A DNA stretch of 64,000 nucleotides from positions 1 to 64,000 of IMG/VR virus record IMGVR_UViG_3300017613_002557; one strand, written 5' to 3'. The translations under genes were made by a program, and so were the position numbers. Source of the stretch: a virus. Under the pieces are notes generated by a model. It was given only the letters and a program-made list of their open reading frames with translations. It ran no database searches and was not told the origin of the DNA. The first letter of the stretch is position 1; every line of letters starts with the position of its first letter. Shown here in pieces: positions 34,373 to 43,519 of the stretch.

Positions 34373-35050
34373 TTACACCGGAGGTTCTGCTTTTGCAAAG
34401 CCACTATTGTTAATCACCATCCAGCCTGTCGTTGAACCGGCTGGAACCAACTCACAATATTGATAGTCTGTGCCACTACTCTCAATATCATCAGTGTCCG
34501 TGTCACTCCCCAATGTGATATTGTCGCTTCCACTGGCCTCTATTGTGACTTCAGCACTATTACGAGCCCAAACTGTGATTCTTCCGGTTTCACCTGCTGA
34601 AAACCCGGAAAGTGCAGGCAATGTAATCGTCGTTGATCCATACACTTCAATAATAATCCCGGCCTTGATCTCATCGACCGTAACCGACTTTGTGCTATTC
34701 GTTTCAACATATTCATTGGCAGCACCACTTCCAACTTCATACGAAGTAGATCCGCCATCGTTTGTAAACGTCCACACACCACCAACGACCGAAATCAGGT
34801 TTTGATCGTCAGATGACTCAAGCTCGTCTAGTTGAATTGTCTGAACACCGGCTGCATCAGAGACAGTTCCGGGAATGAGAAGATCCCGCATGACAGCCGA
34901 TGTGCTGCCATCAGAGACAAGAACATTGGTAACTCGCGATCTTGGCTGATCCCCTTCAGGAAGTGAACGAAGAAGCGGCCACCCTTCATAACATCCGGAT
35001 AGAATAATTATACACACCAAACATATTGCTATATGCCCTAATTTTTTCAT
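34373..35050 (-). CDS. Lipoprotein with beta-rich domain, 225 aa
   Basis: Signal peptide MKKLGHIAICLVCIIIL with lipobox LSGC, then a Thr/Ser/Gly-rich beta-structured domain typical of phage fibre or receptor-like modules (ITVWARNSAEVTIEASGSD). Lipidation would place it in the cell envelope of a Gram-negative host. It is the last gene of the structural operon and follows another protein with an N-terminal membrane anchor; superinfection immunity or fibre display on the cell surface are possibilities. ATG 35050 has GAGGGGAT upstream. Confidence 0.7.
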   Translation of the reverse strand: MKKLGHIAICLVCIIILSGCYEGWPLLRSLPEGDQPRSRVTNVLVSDGSTSAVMRDLLIPGTVSDAAGVQTIQLDELESSDDQNLISVVGGVWTFTNDGGSTSYEVGSGAANEYVETNSTKSVTVDEIKAGIIIEVYGSTTITLPALSGFSAGETGRITVWARNSAEVTIEASGSDNITLGSDTDTDDIESSGTDYQYCELVPAGSTTGWMVINNSGFAKAEPPV

Positions 35051-35061
35051 AATCCCCTCTC

Positions 35062-36825
35062 TTATGGTCCACCACCAAAACAATCATCAGTGCCATCAAC
35101 GGTGCTGTCAACACCAGCGCCGTCACACAAACATAGGTGATCGTCTGTGTCATTATAAAAAATCGTACCCTCTGTCAATGTGCCACACGGATCTGCTGTA
35201 TATTTAGACAATTCTACGACAAAAATATCCAGCGTGGCAGTTCCGTCACTTTCTGTAATCGACACCTCATCATCATCAAAGACAATCGCAACTGTGTTTG
35301 ATGATGTTGTTGTGCCATTGGACACCGAGAGATCCCAGACGGGCGTCGTTTCAAACAGGATCTCAACGACAAGATCGGCTGATGCAGTCGGGGCGGACTC
35401 AACCTCCATCTGCAGAACACTGGGCTCAAGCACAATCGTATCAACAAGATCCGTGCTCGTGTCCGTCTGGTTTGTCCCACTGTTCGCCGTAATTGTGGGT
35501 TTTGTTCCGCCAGCCGCGTATAAGCTTGTTCCGTCACGTAAAAGATCAACCACGAGATTTGATCCGCCCGTTCCGGTATCCTCCAGGACGGCAGATACGT
35601 TGACAATGTTTCCAGGAATATACGTTTTACGAGGCAGGTCGAGCGTTCCGGTCGTTACGCTTCCGGAAACCTTCCAGACTGCTTTTGAATACGTGCGCTG
35701 CTCCTCATGTTCGACTAATAAGGTGACACTTAAGTCCTCAGCACCCGTAGGGACAGACTCAATTTCCATCGACACAAGATTTGTTGACGAAATTGCGGTG
35801 GTGTCAAAATCAGACGTGCTGTCGCTTTGTCTGGATCCTGAATTTGCAGTGATCGAAAGCTTTGTCCCACCAGCACCTACAAAACTCGTGCCGCTTTCAT
35901 TATTGATGTCAACCACAAGATTCGATCCGCCCGTTCCGGTATCCTCCAGGACGGCAGTTGCATATTGAATGGTAGAGGTAAGTCCTGGAAAACGAAATAA
36001 GTCAAGAACCGTTCCGGTTGTCAAGTTCCCGGATACCGTCCATGTGTAGGCTGTCAACGCTTGAGTTTGATAAACCCTGATCAATGCCTCAACAACAAGA
36101 TTTTCTGAGCCTGTCGGATAGGTTTCTATCTCAGCCGTTAGCAAGTCACTCGCTGTGATTAACGGATCATCAAACGACAGTACAAGTGATGATTCTGTTG
36201 AACTGCCAGCACTCACAGACGGTTTCGTCGCCGTTCCGATCATGCTGGATCCGTCATTAAGAATGTCAATGACCAGATCATTCCCGGAATCGCCGGTATC
36301 ATCAAGATACGCACTGAGCGCAACAAGCTGAGACTTAACGCCAGGAAATCGAGGTAAGTCAAATTCTCCGGTCGCCGCCAGCGGCCCTGAAATAGTCCAG
36401 GTATAGTACACATACACTCCGGATGATCCAATTCCGCTTGACTCACCCCCGGATGACCCGGACGCCCCCCCAATATTCAGCCATGTTTCTCCGGCATTTT
36501 TGTACTGAACCACGCCTGAATAGTTCCTAAACTGGATATTTCTTGCTGGATTTGAATACTCGACTGTAAGCGTTTCCTCAAGCGTGTCTACGGACACTTC
36601 CGCTGTGCCACCGGCTACATCAAAGTTCTGTGTATCAAATTCCCTGATGATGTTTCCAGATGTATCGGCTAAAACAGAACGACGCGCCGTTACATCACCT
36701 TCAATATCTATAATAACGGGTGCAGTCCGGATGTCTTCTATTTGCCGCGAAAGGTAGACATGATCAGCAGCTATACCGACAATCAGGGCGATGCCTATAA
36801 CAATCGTAATGATCGCACGTTTCAT
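35062..36825 (-). CDS. Membrane-anchored beta-repeat protein, 587 aa
   Basis: N-terminal hydrophobic segment (AIITIVIGIALIVGIAADHVYL) followed by three tandem ~110-residue repeats, each starting like YTWTVSGNLTTGT and ending near LVVEALIR, about 45-60 percent alike; the DNA of copies 2 and 3 shares exact blocks (near 35560 and 35920). The C-terminus is short and cysteine-containing. The pattern suggests tail-fibre or adhesin-like repeated beta domains. A signal anchor in a structural operon is unusual. It is cotranscribed with the lipoprotein gene 11 bases downstream. Confidence 0.65.
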   Translation of the reverse strand: MKRAIITIVIGIALIVGIAADHVYLSRQIEDIRTAPVIIDIEGDVTARRSVLADTSGNIIREFDTQNFDVAGGTAEVSVDTLEETLTVEYSNPARNIQFRNYSGVVQYKNAGETWLNIGGASGSSGGESSGIGSSGVYVYYTWTISGPLAATGEFDLPRFPGVKSQLVALSAYLDDTGDSGNDLVIDILNDGSSMIGTATKPSVSAGSSTESSLVLSFDDPLITASDLLTAEIETYPTGSENLVVEALIRVYQTQALTAYTWTVSGNLTTGTVLDLFRFPGLTSTIQYATAVLEDTGTGGSNLVVDINNESGTSFVGAGGTKLSITANSGSRQSDSTSDFDTTAISSTNLVSMEIESVPTGAEDLSVTLLVEHEEQRTYSKAVWKVSGSVTTGTLDLPRKTYIPGNIVNVSAVLEDTGTGGSNLVVDLLRDGTSLYAAGGTKPTITANSGTNQTDTSTDLVDTIVLEPSVLQMEVESAPTASADLVVEILFETTPVWDLSVSNGTTTSSNTVAIVFDDDEVSITESDGTATLDIFVVELSKYTADPCGTLTEGTIFYNDTDDHLCLCDGAGVDSTVDGTDDCFGGGP

Positions 36826-36827
36826 TG

Positions 36828-37250
36828 TTATCCCTCACTTGCAGCGACAACTTCAGCTTTGAATTCATTAAACGTCCTGTCTGCTCTATACGTCGGATTC
36901 GCTTTGATGATTTCAGCCGCTATCGGTAATAAATCGGCTGCTTCCATGTCAGCATACATGGCTCGCTGTGCCGCTGTCATTGGAATATCGTTCATCAGGT
37001 ATTGGTAAAGCGTGGTTCTCCATGTTGATTGCGGAATAGTTGGCGTCTCAAGAACAAGACTGAGTCCTTTGGCTTCGAGTGCAAGTGCGACACGTTTAAC
37101 AAGACGCGAGTATACTGGCTTATATCCATACATTATGAACACAATGAGGATATTTCCCCACTGCTCGATCAGCTTTGCAAAATTGTCCATTAAGTTAGCT
37201 TTTGTGACGACAATCGGTGTCGAAATTATTGGCTTTGTAAAAAGTCCCAT
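36828..37250 (-). CDS. Hypothetical virion-operon protein, 140 aa
   Basis: Helical protein with a hydrophobic central segment (WGNILIVFIMYGYKPVYS). Sits two bases upstream of the membrane-anchored repeat protein. It may contain one membrane-interacting helix. Unknown function. Confidence 0.5.
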   Translation of the reverse strand: MGLFTKPIISTPIVVTKANLMDNFAKLIEQWGNILIVFIMYGYKPVYSRLVKRVALALEAKGLSLVLETPTIPQSTWRTTLYQYLMNDIPMTAAQRAMYADMEAADLLPIAAEIIKANPTYRADRTFNEFKAEVVAASEG

Positions 37251-37264
37251 GTTGTTTTCCTCTC

Positions 37265-37759
37265 TTATCTTAAAACGTACTCAAATTCATCAATCTGACC
37301 GGCAGTCGCGCCAGCAGTTCCAGCCTGTACGTATAAAGCGATTGCCGGAGTAGATCCGTCAAGATCAACCTCAAGAATATAGGTGTCGTCCGCATCAACA
37401 TCAAGTTCAAAATAGGACTCGGCTGTCGCATCGAGTGTCGAAAGACGAAGCCTAATCTTATTCGGATCAAAATACCCCTCAAGCCCACCAACCTCACTTA
37501 ATGCCGATACACGGATCCTGACATTTTCAGCGTCGTTAATATCAACCACAATCCAACCCTTAAACGACATCCTATCAATCGTGAGGATGTCTGACCCTAA
37601 TTGTACCCAGGATGCTGTAATATCCTGGGCCGCAGCGATCAACGGGACCGGGCTGGCTGATAATAGAAAGGCTTCATTTAGCTGGTTTGTCTCAAGACCT
37701 GTATCTTCTGCCGAGAGTGATGAACTCCCAGTACTTCGTCTTGGTGTTACATTTATCAT
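37265..37759 (-). CDS. Putative fibre/baseplate-like protein, 164 aa
   Basis: Beta-rich, low-complexity start (TPRRSTGSSSLSAEDTG), then alternating strands (VDADDTYILEVDLDGSTPAI). Likely virion surface or fibre-related; unknown in detail. Four-base overlap with the upstream gene. Confidence 0.5.
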   Translation of the reverse strand: MINVTPRRSTGSSSLSAEDTGLETNQLNEAFLLSASPVPLIAAAQDITASWVQLGSDILTIDRMSFKGWIVVDINDAENVRIRVSALSEVGGLEGYFDPNKIRLRLSTLDATAESYFELDVDADDTYILEVDLDGSTPAIALYVQAGTAGATAGQIDEFEYVLR

Positions 37760-38178
37760 GGCGTTACCTCGTCGATTTTAATTCCGATCACACCACTGTT
37801 TGTGGCGTCCGTCGCGGTAATTTTTAAAGCAATGCGCAATCCGGCAACATCCTCACAGATTGTTATGTTGTGGTATGGCGCTGTAATAGACTGTAGTTCA
37901 TCATCATCATCCAGCGCATCATCACCAAAAATCAGATCGCTTCCGGTAATCCAATCACCATAGTCAGTAAGTGCGCTGTCAGGAAGAATTGTTACCAATG
38001 CGTCTAGCGTACATCCAGCTACTAGAAACGGTTCAACAACAAGCGCGCCGGTCACATCTGGCAGCACAACATAGTGTGCCTCAACCGCAATATCTTCAAA
38101 TGACAACAAATAGACCCTACGGAATCCAATTTGCAGGTCGTTAAGTTCTGAGATTTTTACAAGATCATCCGCATCCAT
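37756..38178 (-). CDS. Hypothetical virion-operon protein, 140 aa
   Basis: Acidic beta-rich protein with a DDDDE run near residue 90. It follows the terminase gene with a 41-base gap, so the structural genes downstream may share its transcript. No motif recognised. Confidence 0.5.
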   Translation of the reverse strand: MDADDLVKISELNDLQIGFRRVYLLSFEDIAVEAHYVVLPDVTGALVVEPFLVAGCTLDALVTILPDSALTDYGDWITGSDLIFGDDALDDDDELQSITAPYHNITICEDVAGLRIALKITATDATNSGVIGIKIDEVTP

Positions 38179-38219
38179 AGCTTCACCTCTATCTTTTGTA
38201 CCAAGTTTGTATTAAAAAA

Positions 38220-39986
38220 TCAAGTCTGTGCCAATGACACATCAGTGATAATATCCCCATCAACATGTTCATGTGACGGAGGCAACATACCGTGTATCTC
38301 AATCAATAAATCACGAGCACGCAGCAGATAGCCAAGCGCGTGAAGATAATCGTCATTTCTGCCGGATCGTTTCTTCCATGTATATGAGGTTGTTTCCACA
38401 CTTCCATCAATGGTCTGTACAACCGGGATCTTAACGTTGGATGTCATGTGAGCAATAAATTCTTTGTTGTGTCGCGCCGATTCCGGAAACCGGACGTCTC
38501 CGTTACGCAGCGCATTAAAAATATCATCCAACAACAAATCTCGCGTGCAGTGAAGAACTCTTTTTGAACGAAACACGCGCTCTGCTCTTTTATAAAACGC
38601 AGACCACAACAAAGGATATAGCCGCTCATCATTGGAAAGCTGTTCTCTAATAATGCGGCCACCCATGCCTTGAGCATCAAGTAGAGCAAGCCTGACTGCG
38701 AACGCCCCAAATGCAGTTTTTTTAAACTTCACCGTATCAACTTCTTTGCCAAGATACAGCACAGTAATGGAATAATCATTTTCAAGGCGTCCAACCATAA
38801 AATGCCACCACTGTGTTTTAATATCGCCACCAACCAGACACACGGCTCGTGACGATGTTGTGGCAGCATAAGAATCAATGCATGAGTACACAAGATCCGT
38901 CGTAATGGAATCTGTGTCGCCTGCTTCGTATCCAATTCCAAGATTCGACCGATAAAACGCCTGCATTTTCTTTGGATTCTTTACAGCCTGTCCAAAAAAC
39001 TCACGCTCCATTTCACGTATGATGGTACGGCCAGGAAGACTTACCATCATACGTGAGATTTGGTAACTTTCTACGTCACGTCCCGGCTCCTTAGCAACCC
39101 ACTCAGCCATAGGAGTCAAACGATCCATTGTGCCTGAGCACTGCTCACATACATAGGGGATGTCCTCATGTTCCGGAATGGTTGCATGATCAACAACGCT
39201 TTCGTATGTTATCCGATCAACCTTTCTCACAAATCCCGTAAACCAATTAAGTTGTTGCCAGTGATTGCAGCGATGACACTTCACCATCCATACCCGCTGA
39301 TCTCCAAGATGATACTCCCCATCGATCATCACATCAGCCGCATAGGGGTTCCCAAGTTTCGTGACATCGGGAGCATCAGCCCCCTTTTCACGGTCCTCAG
39401 CCTGGGCGACAATGTCTTCACCATTTTGCCGAATTAACGTGTCATACTCATCATAGATTAGCACGTCCATAGGAAACCCTTCGACGTATGTTTCTTGACT
39501 GGCACCAACAAACATAGCAGTTCCGCTACCAAACGTTTTCATGATGGTGTTCGAGATTTGTGTCTCTGAGCTTGTCACAAGATGCCGGTAAAAAGGAGTG
39601 CGACCAAGCAGCTTATCAACACGTTCTCGAACAAAAAGACGTGCGATGCTCAACGATGGTAGCATATATAGCACATTTCGACCCTCAGAGCACGGCACAA
39701 GCACTTTCTTGATCAAGAATGTCTCTGTTTGAAGCACTTGAACGGCCTTCATAATTACGACACGTGGTGCGGTCGTATCGTAAATAGCATACAAAAAAGG
39801 ATTGTTTGATAACGACAGGCGGCGATAGTTGCCGGTACGTTTATTTTTGCGGTGGGTAGAATGATGCCCAATTGCAAGACGACTGTGCGGCGAAAACCGA
39901 TCAATCGCATCCAGACCGTATTGTGTTGCTAAGATGAGATTATTGCGACTTGACAAATTTTTACTCTTTATGGATTCTTGAACCAT
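38220..39986 (-). CDS. Phage terminase large subunit (GpA-like, with zinc module), 588 aa
   Basis: DNA-packaging motor. The N-terminal ATPase has a degenerate Walker-A-like VVIMKAVQVLQTE near residue 75, Walker B VLIYDEYD near residue 175, and a coupling region. A zinc module (CHRCNHW, CEQCSG) sits in the middle, as in GpA-type terminases. The C-terminal nuclease has VGGDIKTQWWHF and a late DDYLHALGYLL acidic pair. ATG 39986 is chosen because a TTGACT-16-TATAAC promoter ends only ~7 bases upstream, so the mRNA may be leaderless. Its presence is the best evidence that the element is phage-derived. Confidence 0.8.
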   Translation of the reverse strand: MVQESIKSKNLSSRNNLILATQYGLDAIDRFSPHSRLAIGHHSTHRKNKRTGNYRRLSLSNNPFLYAIYDTTAPRVVIMKAVQVLQTETFLIKKVLVPCSEGRNVLYMLPSLSIARLFVRERVDKLLGRTPFYRHLVTSSETQISNTIMKTFGSGTAMFVGASQETYVEGFPMDVLIYDEYDTLIRQNGEDIVAQAEDREKGADAPDVTKLGNPYAADVMIDGEYHLGDQRVWMVKCHRCNHWQQLNWFTGFVRKVDRITYESVVDHATIPEHEDIPYVCEQCSGTMDRLTPMAEWVAKEPGRDVESYQISRMMVSLPGRTIIREMEREFFGQAVKNPKKMQAFYRSNLGIGYEAGDTDSITTDLVYSCIDSYAATTSSRAVCLVGGDIKTQWWHFMVGRLENDYSITVLYLGKEVDTVKFKKTAFGAFAVRLALLDAQGMGGRIIREQLSNDERLYPLLWSAFYKRAERVFRSKRVLHCTRDLLLDDIFNALRNGDVRFPESARHNKEFIAHMTSNVKIPVVQTIDGSVETTSYTWKKRSGRNDDYLHALGYLLRARDLLIEIHGMLPPSHEHVDGDIITDVSLAQT

Positions 39987-39993
39987 ACGTGTA

Positions 39994-40021
39994 GTTATAC
40001 CGATATTGGAAGAAAAGTCAA
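39994..40021 (-). promoter_or_regulatory. Terminase promoter, back-to-back with a plus-strand promoter
   Basis: Minus strand: TTGACT (40016-40021), 16-bp spacer, TATAAC (39994-39999). On the plus strand TTGAAC (39978-39983) with GATATT (40002-40007) overlaps it and may serve the gene at 40035, so the two could compete. Confidence 0.65.
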
Positions 40022-40034
40022 GAAGAGGAGTGCC

Positions 40035-40823
40035 ATGGCGCAATTTGTTAGAATACCAAAAGACGAGGATCTTAACACCCAGGAAGTCCTGTGGAGAGAT
40101 GAACACGATCCGGAACATAAGCTGAATCTGAATCAAGTCCAGTTCAGAACGAAACAACACGCCAAGTTTATGTTACAAGCCGAGGAACGCAAAGAACGCG
40201 AGTTGGCACTTAAAGAAAAAGCGCATGATCTTGTCATGAAAAAACAGGAAGCTAAGGAAGATGCAGTTTTGAGAAGAGATGAGTTCAAACAAAACGAACT
40301 GTTACGAGATCGCATTGAGCGCATTCAGCATGAATTACACGAAGAACGTACAAAAAATTCGCAAAAACCAACAAGCGTGTCGGTTGAGGAATTTATGGCG
40401 TCTGCCAGGGATCTCTCAGAAAAAGCTACCGTAGATGATCTTATGCAAGTGCTCCAGGCCCGAATGATTATGGCCTCACAGCACATGGAATTACGACCGC
40501 AAGATTATATCGCCTCGGTAAAAATGCTCCGCGAACTCACACGAGAAGAAAACCCGGTAGAAGTACAAGACCCATACGAGCTGACAATACTCGATGATGA
40601 AGAACTCTGCGAAGTTTTTATTGAGACTCTTTTGGTCCACTTTAGGCATTGGGAATCACAGCAGCAGCCTGAAGTGCGCCTCCATTGGATCCCAACGTTC
40701 ATACGTGAACTTATTTTGACGATTGTGTTGAATCGCGAGTGCCCGGAATTGTTAAAAGATGTCTCTATGTGTGTCAACGTATCTGTAGCCGCAAGAAGTG
40801 GAAAGCAAGACACAGAAATTTGA
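40035..40823 (+). CDS. Coiled-coil protein, 262 aa
   Basis: Residues ~30-130 are a long charged coiled coil (RKERELALKEKAHDLVMKKQ...). The C-terminal half is helical. Being divergent from the terminase and having AAGAGGAG before ATG 40035, it could be the small terminase subunit or a scaffold; small terminases often contain such coils, but no helix-turn-helix is evident. Unproven. Confidence 0.55.
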   Translation: MAQFVRIPKDEDLNTQEVLWRDEHDPEHKLNLNQVQFRTKQHAKFMLQAEERKERELALKEKAHDLVMKKQEAKEDAVLRRDEFKQNELLRDRIERIQHELHEERTKNSQKPTSVSVEEFMASARDLSEKATVDDLMQVLQARMIMASQHMELRPQDYIASVKMLRELTREENPVEVQDPYELTILDDEELCEVFIETLLVHFRHWESQQQPEVRLHWIPTFIRELILTIVLNRECPELLKDVSMCVNVSVAARSGKQDTEI

Positions 40824-40848
40824 CTTTTTTTCCATGTCTGCCTATACT
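40820..40848 (+). promoter_or_regulatory. Strong promoter for the 485-aa protein
   Basis: TTGACT (40820-40825), 17-bp spacer, TATACT (40843-40848). The -35 overlaps the stop codon of the preceding gene. This is a near-consensus promoter. Confidence 0.75.
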
Positions 40849-40898
40849 TTTGTCAGAATAGCACAATATACACATATTTCTATACAGGGGGATACACC

Positions 40899-42356
40899 AT
40901 GAAAGAAAATATCCATCGATTGATTTTTCAATCATTAGGTCAAAAGAAACGCCATGAGCCACAAATTGTGACTGCCTTTCTTGCTGACTTATCATCTCGT
41001 GGAATCACAGAGAACCTTGAGGAGATTAAATGCGCTTTTGTTGAAGCATTGGCATCTTTCGATGCTCTCGGTTTCGAGGCATCTGTTGAAGAGACAGATA
41101 ATGACAAAATGGATCCGGTTTCAAAGATCAAGGCGGCGGTCGTGGCATACCTCGCTGCAAAAAAAACACCGGCAGCATCCATCTTACCGCCAATTGAGTT
41201 CCCTGCTTTGATGGACACAGAGGCGTTAAATGCGGTAGTTGATACGCTGAAAGAAAAAATACATGCATCAGACGAGTATGTCACAGCATTAAAAACCGCT
41301 ATTGAGAATCTTGACACGTTTACGGTCAAAGAACTCGATGCGATCTGTTTTACCCCGAAGGCACTTTTGACGCACATCTCAACAAGTGAGATTATCAATC
41401 TGTCGGAAAACCATGAGGGGATTGCTGAAGACGTACTTCTGCACGCATTAGAACCGCTGTTTGAAAAAACAATCGCAGCGTATGTAAGTGCTGGATTTGA
41501 AGTACAGGACGGAAAAATCAGGAAAACAGGCGGTGACGTGGATGAATGGATCGTTCCAACTGTTCTCACCGACACACAGGAGAAGAATACCGATACCGAA
41601 GAAGTCACGTTGTCACATGACGCTTGGATCTTTTTTGATAAAACGTTTCTCTCAGAGGCCATGCGTGTTGAGGTGATCGAAGGGCTTGCGGCATACAATA
41701 CGATACATCCGGACGCCAGAATCTCAGAGGGCACTGTCGTTCAGACGATCAAAGCAGTCCTGTCAAAAGTGCCGATCATGAAAGTCAAACAGTTGGACAG
41801 CGCGGTCTGCACAAAAGTGTCGTCATTCAACGCGATTGATGCCGATCTGTTCGCAGGATCTCTGTCAGCACTTGCCGAATACACACAGAAACAGGTGGCC
41901 CTGTTGTTAGAGCAGTGCGTTCAGGATGCGGTCAACCTCAGTGTGCTGATTGCACAACAAGCAGGCTTAACTTACGACACAACAACCGGCACGTTTTTGA
42001 AGGATGATGAGGTACAAGAGCCACAAACCTCAATGTCACTGACATTTCTGAGCCGACCACAGAAATACATCAGTGAAATGCACCTGATGTATCTCAAGGA
42101 CGTTGCCCTGGAAATGGTGTGGAACGCACTTGGAGAGCAATGGAAAGAACATCTCCAGCAAGGTGAAGCCGAAGAGATGATGTTTTCGCTCGATCAAATG
42201 CTGCTCGATGCATACGCCACCTTACTTGAGACAACAGGGATCGTTTCAAGAAAGGATCTTCATAAAAGCATCGACGTACATTTAGACGCACTGAGCAAGA
42301 AACTGCCAGAAGGATCCCATAAAAAGATGTTCGCACTCATTACATCGGTGCTGTAG
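40899..42356 (+). CDS. Abundant acidic helical protein, 485 aa
   Basis: Very acidic and almost entirely helical, with repeated hydrophobic heptads (for example AFVEALASFDALGFEASVEE). A near-consensus promoter, the AGGGGG ribosome-binding site and a downstream hairpin make it a single, probably highly expressed transcription unit. Abundant acidic helical proteins next to packaging genes are often scaffolding or internal head proteins. I do not recognise the family. Confidence 0.55.
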   Translation: MKENIHRLIFQSLGQKKRHEPQIVTAFLADLSSRGITENLEEIKCAFVEALASFDALGFEASVEETDNDKMDPVSKIKAAVVAYLAAKKTPAASILPPIEFPALMDTEALNAVVDTLKEKIHASDEYVTALKTAIENLDTFTVKELDAICFTPKALLTHISTSEIINLSENHEGIAEDVLLHALEPLFEKTIAAYVSAGFEVQDGKIRKTGGDVDEWIVPTVLTDTQEKNTDTEEVTLSHDAWIFFDKTFLSEAMRVEVIEGLAAYNTIHPDARISEGTVVQTIKAVLSKVPIMKVKQLDSAVCTKVSSFNAIDADLFAGSLSALAEYTQKQVALLLEQCVQDAVNLSVLIAQQAGLTYDTTTGTFLKDDEVQEPQTSMSLTFLSRPQKYISEMHLMYLKDVALEMVWNALGEQWKEHLQQGEAEEMMFSLDQMLLDAYATLLETTGIVSRKDLHKSIDVHLDALSKKLPEGSHKKMFALITSVL

Positions 42357-42369
42357 TCTTTTCTGTCTG

Positions 42370-42394
42370 TGGCGCACGACAGTGTCGTGCGCCA
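42370..42394 (+). terminator. Hairpin downstream of the 485-aa gene
   Basis: GGCGCACGAC (42371-42380) pairs with GTCGTGCGCC (42384-42393), loop AGT. It follows the stop by 14 bases. The T-run is weak, so terminator activity is probable but not certain. Confidence 0.55.
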
Positions 42395-42478
42395 TCCTCG
42401 TCCATTTTCGTCTTTTATTCTCCCTATCTACCGCTATATCTATATTTTTATCTTTTTAAGAAAAAATGTACTTTTTTC

Positions 42479-42507
42479 TTGACAAAGCCTTTTTTCTTTG
42501 CTAGACT
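42479..42507 (+). promoter_or_regulatory. Promoter of the 42.6-48.5 kb operon
   Basis: TTGACA (42479-42484), 17-bp spacer, TAGACT (42502-42507), with AAAAAGGAGG before ATG 42577. Confidence 0.75.
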
Positions 42508-42576
42508 CTCCTTGTTAGCAAAGAATAATAAGGGTAAATTTGTTTTCTAGCAAACCCAAAAAAGGAGGATGCAAAT

Positions 42577-43137
42577 ATGATCGAGCTTATGAGAACTCCG
42601 CAACCATTACAGCAAATTCGAGAAAAAAAGCAGCGTAGACTCTCCGAGGATGCAAAGACGGTTTCTCTCTGTAGACCGCTTGTAAATACTTCTGTTGGAG
42701 GAAGAACAATCAGCGCAAACGATGTTGTGGCAGTAGAACGTGACGGAACCGGGGACCAGACGTTTTTTCTGCTGGAATCCTCTGAGCTTCGGCTACAAAA
42801 CGATGGGCTACTTTATTATATCACTTCAAACTGGTCATACAGAGAGGCTGAGCCTTGCCTTGAACGCTGCTATTGGGAACTGTCTACAATTGACGACTTT
42901 GCGGTGGATCAGGACGAAATGGATGATCAATGTGTCGTTGTGATTCAACACACGCTTGAAGATCCACTGAAAGAAGAGGCCCCATATTTGAAACTTGAAT
43001 ACGCACAAAGAGATATTGAACCAATCGTCTTTTCATGTGCCCATGATGCCGAAGAGTGGATCCAAGAATACTTACATGACTACGGACGCATTCGTGGAGA
43101 ACACAGCGATCCAAGATGCGCGGTGTGGCCAGTGTAA
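42577..43137 (+). CDS. Hypothetical protein, 186 aa
   Basis: First gene behind the promoter, with a strong AAAAAGGAGGATG ribosome-binding site. N-terminal basic segment REKKQRRL, then acidic. Contains an HDAEEWIQEYLHDYGRI stretch. Unknown family. Confidence 0.55.
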   Translation: MIELMRTPQPLQQIREKKQRRLSEDAKTVSLCRPLVNTSVGGRTISANDVVAVERDGTGDQTFFLLESSELRLQNDGLLYYITSNWSYREAEPCLERCYWELSTIDDFAVDQDEMDDQCVVVIQHTLEDPLKEEAPYLKLEYAQRDIEPIVFSCAHDAEEWIQEYLHDYGRIRGEHSDPRCAVWPV

Positions 43138-43161
43138 CTCTCAGGAAAGAGAAAAACAACA

Positions 43162-43326
43162 ATGTCAAAAGGAATAAGGAACGATGAAGAACGCAGGATG
43201 TGAGTACTAAACGATGAGTACCTGTACAACATGTTCTGTGCATCGAAACATACAAGTGAAATGGCGTTTGTGCGAAACAACAGAAAGCTCATCGACAATT
43301 ATATTGATGGCGTGCTTACTCGATAG
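43162..43326 (+). pseudogene. Small gene interrupted by in-frame TGA
   Basis: ATG TCA AAA GGA ... ATG TGA continues in the same frame as a plausible peptide (NDEYLYNMFCASKHTSEMAF) to TAG at 43324. The TGA at residue 14 would terminate it early. Neighbouring genes use TGA as stop, so code change is unlikely; this is most likely an eroded small gene, or a short peptide followed by a reinitiating one (ATG 43231). Confidence 0.35.
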
Positions 43327-43358
43327 GTTGCGCCGGAACACACCCAAAAGGAAACATT

Positions 43359-43511
43359 ATGAAAAAACAATTCAGTAGAAGAAAGACGACACGCAAACAA
43401 AAAACCATCCTCAATGAATTCGGCGCCGATAAGAAGAAAAAGGGACGTCGCAAGGGGGCATCACAGACGACAGAGAAATTGCTCAAAACTGTCGAACAAC
43501 AGACGACGTAA
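43359..43511 (+). CDS. Small very basic protein, 50 aa
   Basis: AAAAGGAAAC precedes ATG 43359. The sequence is Lys/Arg-rich (RRKTTRKQKT; KKKKGRRKGA), likely to bind nucleic acid. No fold can be recognised. Its stop is eight bases before the next gene, so it is cotranscribed. Confidence 0.55.
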   Translation: MKKQFSRRKTTRKQKTILNEFGADKKKKGRRKGASQTTEKLLKTVEQQTT

Positions 43512-43519
43512 AGGAGTTT

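Noticed and set aside
35180-35968. Long plus-strand frame opposite the beta-repeat protein
   Set aside because: Ser/Val-rich shadow of the Thr/Gly-rich repeats on the minus strand.
40940-41734. Long minus-strand frame opposite the 485-aa gene
   Set aside because: Shadow of an acidic helical protein; the plus gene has a promoter, SD and terminator.
43280-43320. Third copy of the 47-nt hairpin element
   Set aside because: Only GACAATTATATTG is shared; the flanking hairpin and core GTTATRCG are missing.
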